Source: CAYZTD01 sp964473335 (GTDB taxonomy: Archaea; Thermoplasmatota; E2; DHVEG-1). Taken from it: DNA of 5,072 nt. Where the stretch lies: contig CAYYOO010000098.1 of assembly GCA_964473335.1 (NCBI GenBank), forward strand, positions 1 through 5,072. Direction: 5' to 3'. The notes under the pieces were generated by a model. It saw only the letters and a program-made list of their open reading frames with translations, was not told the origin of the DNA and did not search any database. Numbering within the stretch: the stretch's first letter is position 1; the number at the start of each line of letters is the position of its first letter. The position numbers and the translations under genes were made by a program. This document shows, piece by piece, positions 1 through 5,072 of the stretch.

Positions 1-40
1 GCAATTCATCCACCTAATGAATTGAGGTGGTCTTCTTGCT
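1..40 (+). mobile_element. Right end of an IS200/IS605-type (TnpB-carrying) element, truncated by the window edge
   Basis: The stretch has the layout of right ends of IS200/IS605/IS1341-type elements. A GCAATTCATC-like lead-in (1-10) is followed by a short perfect hairpin, CCACCT (10-15) with AGGTGG (25-30), and then a TCTTCTTGCT tail (31-40). Such ends are recognised as single-stranded hairpins by the TnpA transposase. They also form the 3' scaffold of the omega RNA that guides TnpB, the guide being copied from the DNA just past the end. The tnpB gene would lie to the left, reading rightward, outside the window, so I cannot tell an intact element from a relic. The recognition comes from remembered family consensus, not a search. 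The exact cleavage point at or near base 40 is uncertain. Confidence 0.65.
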
Positions 41-67
41 AAAAGGTGATAAAACTAATTCTAAGAG

Positions 68-76
68 TTTAAGTAA
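68..76 (+). promoter_or_regulatory. Possible TATA box of the polymerase gene
   Basis: TTTAAGTAA resembles an archaeal TATA element (consensus near TTTAWAWA) but is imperfect. Its centre at base 72 would start transcription near 97-99, giving a leader of about 20 bases that includes the GGGG at 105-108. The peptidase gene downstream has a similar layout. The competing candidate is the TGTATACA core at 83-90, which would give a leader of only a few bases. The promoter lies just outside the transposon end, so the insertion need not have disrupted it. Confidence 0.3.
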
Positions 77-81
77 TAAAA

Positions 82-91
82 TTGTATACAA
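82..91. promoter_or_regulatory. 10-bp perfect palindrome upstream of the polymerase
   Basis: TTGTATACAA is perfectly self-complementary and lies between the possible TATA box (68-76) and the start codon at 119. That is where an archaeal repressor site could block initiation. A palindrome this short in AT-rich DNA can easily arise by chance, so the operator role is only a suggestion. Confidence 0.2.
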
Positions 92-118
92 GCATAGTAA
101 TTTTGGGGTTATTTAAAA

Positions 119-2977
119 ATGAATGATATGTTACTTTCTATTTCACCTGATTATTTGTATTTCAAGGATAAAAAACCAGTAAAAGTATCAAAATATCATA
201 AACCGTATTTTCTTGCATTTTCTGATGGAAATAGTATTGACTCAGCAAGAAATAGGCTTATCAAAAAACTTGAAAACAGTAATTCAGAATATCTTTCAAA
301 AATAGAAAATATCGGCGAGGTTGAAGAATACAGAAGTTTTTCTAATTTTTCAAAGAAAAGAAAGGTTTTCAGGGTATTTACCAAAAAATCCTATTTTGTT
401 CCAAAGGTTAGTGATTATCTGTTTTTCAATTATGGTCTATACACTGCAGAACATGATATTCCATATCATCAAAGAGCATTGGTTGATATTTCGATAGATG
501 AAGATATGTGGATACTTGACAGCAAAGGCCAAAAAAAGACATTAAATGTCCTTGTATATGACATTGAAACTACAAAATACTCTGAAGGAAGAGATAATGT
601 TCCTGTCGATATGATTGGTTATGCAAATTTCAATGTCTGTTTCGATTCATCCAAGGATCTCTCTACTGAAGAATTTAGTTTTGATATAATTGATTGTCCT
701 GATACTTGGCAGGGAATAGATATAAAGCAAGTAGATTCAAAAAATACCAATGACGAAATAGATAATCTATTTAATTTTTGTAAGGTTCTAATGAAAGCTG
801 ATATCATATCAGGTCATAACATCGTTGGTTTTGATAACACCCAAATTTATAACAGGCTTAAATGGATTTTAAAAACATATAATGATAGTCTATCTAAAGA
901 AAAAAAGGATGTTTTTTGGGATTTTTTAAACAAATACTCTCGAGAAGATAAATCATATCATTTTGGAGTTGGAAATAAAATCACTCAGGTTTATCCTTGT
1001 AGTCTTGATACATATCTTGGAGTTAGAAAGTTTTATTCATTTTTAAACGAGTTTAGCCTAAAAGCTGTTGCTCCCTTCCTTGGAGTTAATATTAAAGATC
1101 GTATTATTCTATCTCCTTCACAAATCAAAATCGATGATAGAACACGTAAATATAATATCCATGATGTTCAAGAGCAACTTGGTGTTACACTTAATTTAAT
1201 TCAACAAGTCCTTCCTTTATCTTTTACAACTGGTATGCCATTTGATATGCTTCTTTCTTCAGGGGCAGTAAACATGTGGGACCATATGTCTATGATCCGG
1301 GCGTATTATCAAAAAAAGATAATGCCACCTATATGTAGAGTTATGGGTACAGCAAAAACACTCGTTAAATATTACAAGGGATGCAACACAAAAGAAAAAA
1401 TTGTGAAACAATCAATTGATAAAAAAGATCAACTCTCTAAAGAACTTAAACGAGTAGTTAAATATGGTACAGAGATGCCAGATTGGATGGAAGATCCATA
1501 TGTTGTTTATAATGAAAATGCAAAAGATAAAGATGAGCGATTAAACTATCATTTCCCAGGTGGAATGACACTAAAACCTGATAAAGATGCAAACTCTCAT
1601 TTCATACCATGGTGGTATGTGGTTGTTGCTGACGTTGGAGCTATGTATCCAACTATTTTGAAGGCAATGAACATTGGTGCAGATACCGTAAGATATGCTA
1701 AATCAGATGAAACACCAGATGACTGGATTTGGCTTAAAAAGATACCTGGAAAGTTTTTTGAAAAAAATGATGTTAAATATAGAAAGGTAACTGAGGACGA
1801 TACATATGCAGACAAGGGGTATATGATCGGAGTTAAAATCGATAAAAAATCGGGTGTTGTAAATTCTTCTATGACAGGAATCATGAGCATGATTGCAAAA
1901 GTTAAAAAGGAATTAAAAGAGATAAAGAAAACAGGTAAAAAAGAAGAAATTCAAAGATCTAAAATGATGTATCAAAGTTTAAAAGGAGCTCGAAATGGTG
2001 GAACTCATGGGATCCTTAGTGCTCCTAATGTATCTGGTAGACAATTCAATTTATGGGGTGCTGCGACAATTACTACAAAAGGTCAAGCAATACTCGCTGA
2101 TTCATTAGAATATCTTGAAAACAAGGGAATTCGCGTGGTTTACGGTGATACAGATGGAATCTACCTGGGTTGCTCAAAATCAATGACTAGTATTCCTGAT
2201 TTTGCAAAAAAACTTGATATCAAATTTGATGAAAAAAGTAAAGAATGGATCACTAAACCAGATGATGCTTTTTCAGCAATTGAAGAATGTAACACTAAAT
2301 GGAGAAAAGAACTTAATTACCCAGAGTTTGAACTTGAACCTGAAGAGCATGACGCAATGATCTTTGTAAAACACAAAAATTATCTTATTTTTGATTCAAA
2401 AAACAAAAAAATTGATATGATTACTAAAGGAAACAACTTCAAGGGTTCAGATAAAGCAAACATCGCAAGAATCGTTTTAAAAGAAATTATGATGGAAGTT
2501 TTAAAAGAAATTCCTGTTTGGTCTGATGAAGAAGAAGCAAGAAAAAAAGTTCGTGAGCTAATTGGCGTTAAAACCCGCGATATTGTTGCAAAACTTGATC
2601 TAACTAAGGTAGAACTTGAAGATTTAACACTTGTTCAATCTGTTCAGCCTGCCAGTAGATATAAGCCAAATCAAGATGGTTCTCTTTCTACTTTTGCTAA
2701 AAGAGCTAATGCTCTTGAAAAAGTACTTAACGAAAAGATTAGAAGCAGAGTTAAGTTCAAGTTTGTTGTTACTAAAAATCCTCTGCCAGGTATTTCTAGT
2801 CCATCTAAAAGCGGTGTAAAACCCATTGATTATATGTTTCCTGTTGATCTTTTAAAAGACAAGAGTCAAATCGATTTAGATTGGTATAAGGATATGATCC
2901 AGAATTATATCAAGGGTGCCTTTGGACTTTCAGAGATCGAGGTTACTGAACAGACCGGGCTTGATGCTTGGATGTAG
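119..2977 (+). CDS. polB: Family B DNA polymerase with 3'-5' exonuclease, archaeal replicative type with divergent motif B
   Basis: This 952-residue protein should synthesise DNA from dNTPs and proofread it. The exonuclease site is complete: Exo I D148-I-E150, Exo II N234-x3-F-D239, Exo III Y345-x3-D349. A YxGG-like FPGG lies at 479-482. Palm motif A is D505-VGAMYP (usually DxxSLYP) and motif C is YGDTDG at 675-680 with both metal-binding aspartates. The thumb has KHKNY at 751-755. The C-terminus, Q945-TGLDAWM, matches the PCNA-interacting box (QVGLxxWL) of euryarchaeal PolB. Motif B is odd: K622-GARNGGTHG replaces the usual KxxxNSxYG, with His for Tyr and one residue out of register. The protein is longer than typical archaeal PolB (about 780 residues), partly through a lysine-rich stretch at about 410-475. 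No intein interrupts the motifs. The ATG at 119 is preceded by weak GGGG (105-108); the ATG at 128 is an alternative start. It stands alone, with a promoter before the next gene. Confidence 0.96.
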   Translation: MNDMLLSISPDYLYFKDKKPVKVSKYHKPYFLAFSDGNSIDSARNRLIKKLENSNSEYLSKIENIGEVEEYRSFSNFSKKRKVFRVFTKKSYFVPKVSDYLFFNYGLYTAEHDIPYHQRALVDISIDEDMWILDSKGQKKTLNVLVYDIETTKYSEGRDNVPVDMIGYANFNVCFDSSKDLSTEEFSFDIIDCPDTWQGIDIKQVDSKNTNDEIDNLFNFCKVLMKADIISGHNIVGFDNTQIYNRLKWILKTYNDSLSKEKKDVFWDFLNKYSREDKSYHFGVGNKITQVYPCSLDTYLGVRKFYSFLNEFSLKAVAPFLGVNIKDRIILSPSQIKIDDRTRKYNIHDVQEQLGVTLNLIQQVLPLSFTTGMPFDMLLSSGAVNMWDHMSMIRAYYQKKIMPPICRVMGTAKTLVKYYKGCNTKEKIVKQSIDKKDQLSKELKRVVKYGTEMPDWMEDPYVVYNENAKDKDERLNYHFPGGMTLKPDKDANSHFIPWWYVVVADVGAMYPTILKAMNIGADTVRYAKSDETPDDWIWLKKIPGKFFEKNDVKYRKVTEDDTYADKGYMIGVKIDKKSGVVNSSMTGIMSMIAKVKKELKEIKKTGKKEEIQRSKMMYQSLKGARNGGTHGILSAPNVSGRQFNLWGAATITTKGQAILADSLEYLENKGIRVVYGDTDGIYLGCSKSMTSIPDFAKKLDIKFDEKSKEWITKPDDAFSAIEECNTKWRKELNYPEFELEPEEHDAMIFVKHKNYLIFDSKNKKIDMITKGNNFKGSDKANIARIVLKEIMMEVLKEIPVWSDEEEARKKVRELIGVKTRDIVAKLDLTKVELEDLTLVQSVQPASRYKPNQDGSLSTFAKRANALEKVLNEKIRSRVKFKFVVTKNPLPGISSPSKSGVKPIDYMFPVDLLKDKSQIDLDWYKDMIQNYIKGAFGLSEIEVTEQTGLDAWM

Positions 2978-3014
2978 TTTATAAATAAATAAAGCAAAAG
3001 AGTTATAAACCGTA

Positions 3015-3022
3015 TTTATATA
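3015..3022 (+). promoter_or_regulatory. TATA box of the C25 peptidase gene
   Basis: TTTATATA is a near-perfect archaeal TATA element. Transcription would start some 22-27 bases past its centre, near 3041-3046, leaving a leader of about 20 bases that contains the Shine-Dalgarno sequence. This means the peptidase is transcribed separately from the polymerase. A 7-bp inverted repeat, AGTTATA (3001-3007) with TATAACT (3019-3025), overlaps the box. A second TTTATAAA at 2978-2985, directly after the polymerase stop codon, is a less likely alternative because it would give a much longer leader. Confidence 0.65.
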
Positions 3023-3024
3023 AC

Positions 3025-3042
3025 TATTAACACCTGTTAATA
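3025..3042. promoter_or_regulatory. Perfect 18-base dyad, candidate operator of the peptidase promoter
   Basis: TATTAACA, a CC spacer, then TGTTAATA form a perfect 8-2-8 inverted repeat. It begins three bases after the TATA box and ends about where transcription should begin. A dimeric regulator bound here would cover the transcription start and block RNA polymerase, as known archaeal repressors do at such positions. No regulator gene is visible in the window. The alternative reading is the stem of a weak hairpin at the end of the polymerase transcript, because a T-run follows at 3046-3051; its stem would be almost entirely A-T pairs. Confidence 0.5.
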
Positions 3043-3045
3043 TAC

Positions 3046-3051
3046 TTTTTT
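3046..3051 (+). terminator. T-run, possible terminator of the polymerase transcript
   Basis: Six consecutive T residues lie 69 bases past the polymerase stop codon. Archaeal RNA polymerase often terminates at T-rich stretches without a strong hairpin. The run sits inside the peptidase leader, so it could equally be incidental. It is the only sizeable T-run in the gap. Confidence 0.25.
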
Positions 3052-3052
3052 A

Positions 3053-3061
3053 GGAAGGGAG
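3053..3061 (+). promoter_or_regulatory. Ribosome binding site of the peptidase gene
   Basis: GGAAGGGAG contains two overlapping Shine-Dalgarno-like purine blocks. It ends three bases before the ATG at 3065, with its first block (GGAAGG) six bases away. It fixes the start of the peptidase, whose signal sequence begins at exactly that codon. Confidence 0.65.
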
Positions 3062-3064
3062 AAT

Positions 3065-4954
3065 ATGATAAAAAATAAAATAATTGTATCTGGAATTATT
3101 TTGTTCTTGATAATCTCATCAGGATGTTCAGTACTAGGAAACAACTTAGCAATAGAAGAACAAGATTCTTCTGAGGGAAAAATAAAATTTAGTAAAGCAT
3201 TTTCTGAACCAAAAATCATCAAAAACGATAATTTCATTAAAATAGACATCAAAGAAGCAAATGAAATAAAAGCTATTGATAACAACCCAAAAATACCTTT
3301 TTTTACAAAAACTTTTGAGTTGCCCTTTAATTCAAATATAAAAAACATAAATACAAGTATATCTAATGTTTTTGAAAAAGACTTATCCCAGGTTTTGACA
3401 AAAAATCATTTTCAGAAATTAACAACAATGAAGGATAGTAATTTGATTGAAATCAAAAATGAAAAGAAAATCAGCAACACTGAATTTGATTGGTATGAAA
3501 TAAACAAGGGTACTGGTTTAAATAAAGAAAATAGACATGTTTTGTTTATATCTTTAGATGTGTATCCTGTACATATATTATCTGAGGAAAACAAACTAGA
3601 ATACATAAAAGACATTAAAATTGAGATTGACTATGATGAACCTTCTTTTAAATCAGAAAAAGAAAACTCAGTTGATCTACTAATAATTTCTCCTAAGGAG
3701 TTTAAACCTGATTTAGTTAAATTAGTCAATCATAAAAATAATTATAATATCAAAACAAACCTTACCACTTTAGACTACATATATGAAAATTACCAAGGTA
3801 GAGATGCTCAGGAAAAAATTAAGTTTTATATAAAAGAAAAATTAGACAATTTGAGTATAAAATATGTTTTGTTAGTAGGTTCTATAAAAAAATTACCAAT
3901 ACGATCAACAGATGCATATCCCTGGAGAGGTTTTGGAAGTAACATCCTATCTGACTTATATTATGCAGATATTTATGATGAGAACTTTAGTTTTTGCACT
4001 TGGGATTCAAATGATAATGATGTTTTTGGAGAGGCTGATTATGAATATAAAACATTTCCACCTAAGGTATATAACTATGATAATGTAGATCTTTATCCTG
4101 ATGTCCATATCGGAAGGATTGCCTGCAGAAACAATAAAGAAGTAAAAACTATGGTAAATAAAATCATAAATTATGAAAAAAACACATACGACCAACTATG
4201 GTTCAAAAAGATTATTCTAGCAGGAGGAGATACTTTTCCACCTGGTAAATTAGCACCTTTTAATGTTTTTGAAGGTGAAATAACTAATGAAAAAGTATCT
4301 CAGCAACTTCCAGATTTTGAACCAATAAAACTCTGGTCTTCAAAAAGAAATCTTAATGCTTTTACCTTTAACAGAGCTATTAATAGAGGTGCTGGATTTT
4401 TAACATACGCCGGACATGGTTTTGAACATGGCTGGGGGACATATAGAGCAAATGCTCTCAGAAGTAAAATGGGCATTACAAATCCTCTTTATTATACTCC
4501 CTTCTTGCAGGGCTTAAAAAATAATGATAAACTTCCAATAGTCTTTTTTGATGCATGTCTTACTGCTAAACTTGATTTTAATATGACTAGTCTTAAAAAC
4601 TATTATCCCAAAATGGCAAACATCATTAGATTATTAACTGGATTCGATCATAACCCAGATAATTATTTTCCATGTTTTGCATGGTCCATGGTAAGTAAAG
4701 AAGGAGGCGGTTCGATAGCTGCAATTGGTTCTACAAGACCCGCTTACACTCTTGTAGACGAAGATGGCGTATATATGGGTGCTGGTTATCTGGATGTACA
4801 TTTTTTTAAATCTTATTATGAAGGAATAACAGTAGGTGAGATGCTAACTCACTCACAGATAGATTATCTTAATAATAAAGGTGAAGATATTTTTACCTTA
4901 GAGGAATTCATACTTCTTGGAGACCCAAGCCTCAGAGTCGGCGGCTTTCCATAA
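3065..4954 (+). CDS. Gingipain-like cysteine peptidase (family C25), predicted lipoprotein
   Basis: This 629-residue protein is a clan CD cysteine endopeptidase that probably digests proteins outside the cell. Residues 1-20 form a signal sequence (lysines, a hydrophobic run, then ISSG) leading to C21 in a lipobox-like setting, so it is probably lipid-anchored. Residues 22 to about 200 are rich in Lys, Asn and Glu and resemble a propeptide. The catalytic domain follows (about 203-629). Its C25 landmarks are LLVGSIKKLP (269-278), SDLYYADIYD (296-305), PDVHIGR (345-351), the catalytic His in YAGHG (H451), the catalytic Cys in FFDAC (C498), and LLGDPSLRVGG (617-627). The protein ends there, without the sorting domain of Bacteroidetes gingipains. 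Substrate preference cannot be read from the sequence. The gene has its own TATA box, dyad and ribosome binding site. The ATG at 3065 fits both the ribosome binding site and the signal sequence. Confidence 0.92.
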   Translation: MIKNKIIVSGIILFLIISSGCSVLGNNLAIEEQDSSEGKIKFSKAFSEPKIIKNDNFIKIDIKEANEIKAIDNNPKIPFFTKTFELPFNSNIKNINTSISNVFEKDLSQVLTKNHFQKLTTMKDSNLIEIKNEKKISNTEFDWYEINKGTGLNKENRHVLFISLDVYPVHILSEENKLEYIKDIKIEIDYDEPSFKSEKENSVDLLIISPKEFKPDLVKLVNHKNNYNIKTNLTTLDYIYENYQGRDAQEKIKFYIKEKLDNLSIKYVLLVGSIKKLPIRSTDAYPWRGFGSNILSDLYYADIYDENFSFCTWDSNDNDVFGEADYEYKTFPPKVYNYDNVDLYPDVHIGRIACRNNKEVKTMVNKIINYEKNTYDQLWFKKIILAGGDTFPPGKLAPFNVFEGEITNEKVSQQLPDFEPIKLWSSKRNLNAFTFNRAINRGAGFLTYAGHGFEHGWGTYRANALRSKMGITNPLYYTPFLQGLKNNDKLPIVFFDACLTAKLDFNMTSLKNYYPKMANIIRLLTGFDHNPDNYFPCFAWSMVSKEGGGSIAAIGSTRPAYTLVDEDGVYMGAGYLDVHFFKSYYEGITVGEMLTHSQIDYLNNKGEDIFTLEEFILLGDPSLRVGGFP

Positions 4955-5007
4955 GGAGAAAAACAGATAAGAAAACCTTGGAAAAAGTATTTATTTAATG
5001 GATTTCA

Positions 5008-5015
5008 TTTATAAA
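5008..5015 (+). promoter_or_regulatory. TATA box of a probable leaderless gene
   Basis: TTTATAAA is a strong archaeal TATA element. Its centre is about 26 bases before the A of the ATG at 5038, which is the usual distance from TATA centre to transcription start. That spacing predicts a transcript starting at or next to the start codon. The region from 4955 to 5007 shows no gene. It contains only an AAGGAG (4953-4958) that is not followed by a usable start codon. Confidence 0.5.
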
Positions 5016-5037
5016 TGGGGGACTAAGGTTTAATATT

Positions 5038-5072
5038 ATGGGGAGGTATAAACTGTACCTGCTTTCCGCTGA
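5038..5072 (+). CDS. Start of an unidentified gene, cut by the window end
   Basis: An open frame begins at the ATG at 5038 and runs to the window edge, reading MGRYKLYLLSA. The only support is the TATA box at 5008-5015 at the distance expected for a leaderless transcript. There is no Shine-Dalgarno sequence before the ATG, which agrees with a leaderless start. Eleven residues are too few to assign a function. The basic start followed by hydrophobic residues could be the beginning of a signal peptide, but that is speculative. Confidence 0.35.
   Translation, partial: MGRYKLYLLSA
5044..5060. repeat. Short inverted repeat near the window end
   Basis: AGGTA (5044-5048) and TACCT (5056-5060) are exact complements around a 7-base loop. 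A T-G wobble pair can extend the stem to six pairs. It lies inside the putative start of the next gene. It could be a small RNA hairpin or chance; nothing else supports a role. Confidence 0.2.

Noticed and set aside
1..42. Open frame 1 reading AIHPPNELRWSSC then stop, as the C-terminus of an upstream protein
   Set aside because: The same bases are explained better as a non-coding transposon end. Frames through such ends are often open by chance, and 13 residues give no homology.
42..50. AAAGGTGAT, a good Shine-Dalgarno match
   Set aside because: No start codon at a usable distance opens a frame; the next ATG is at 119 and far too distant.
119..2977. Intein or frameshift as the reason for the long polymerase
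   Set aside because: Motifs A, B and C are uninterrupted and in order, no splicing blocks are visible, and the frame is continuous to a proper C-terminus.
2978..2985. TTTATAAA directly after the polymerase stop as the main peptidase promoter
   Set aside because: It would give a leader of nearly 60 bases, whereas the box at 3015-3022 is equally good and better placed.
3037..3348. Minus-strand reading frame of 103 residues across the peptidase start
   Set aside because: It is antisense to the signal-peptide and propeptide codons of a convincing gene, lacks its own ribosome binding site, and has the hydrophobic composition typical of complements of Lys/Glu/Asn-rich genes.
119..4954. Polymerase and peptidase as a joint defence or mobile system
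   Set aside because: Separate promoters, unrelated cellular locations and no shared domains or partner genes. The lipobox and secretion signal point to extracellular proteolysis.
4953..4958. AAGGAG overlapping the peptidase stop codon, suggesting a coupled downstream gene
   Set aside because: No ATG, GTG or TTG follows at suitable spacing with a sustained frame. The ATG at 4998 opens only 11 codons.

Overview
This window looks archaeal. The first complete gene encodes a family B DNA polymerase with the exonuclease, palm and thumb motifs of archaeal replicases. Its last eight residues form a PCNA-binding box like the one that ends euryarchaeal PolB proteins. The gaps between genes also carry archaeal-type TATA boxes, one at the distance expected for a Shine-Dalgarno-led gene and one at the distance expected for a leaderless gene. 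The DNA is AT-rich. A secreted or anchored gingipain-type (C25) peptidase beside a euryarchaeal-style polymerase fits the protein-degrading sediment Thermoplasmatota (for example the MBG-D/Thermoprofundales group), but that placement is a low-confidence inference.

Layout. Bases 1-40 look like the extreme right end of an IS200/IS605-type (TnpB-carrying) element. The transposase or TnpB gene would lie outside the window to the left. Bases 41-118 hold a possible polymerase promoter, a 10-bp palindrome and a weak ribosome-binding site. Bases 119-2977 encode the 952-residue polymerase. The 87-base gap that follows holds a clear TATA box, a perfect 18-base dyad just downstream of it, a T-run and a good Shine-Dalgarno sequence. 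Bases 3065-4954 encode a 629-residue C25-family peptidase with a lipoprotein-type signal sequence. The last 118 bases hold a TATA box about 26 bases upstream of an ATG at 5038, probably a leaderless gene cut off by the window edge.

The genes do not form an obvious operon or defence system. The polymerase is intracellular replication machinery and the peptidase acts at the cell surface. The peptidase has its own promoter and probably its own operator, so the two look like independent neighbours. The most unusual points are the polymerase's altered motif B (fingers), the dyad in the peptidase promoter, and the interleaved complementarity in the transposon end. I did not find a convincing new multi-gene system.
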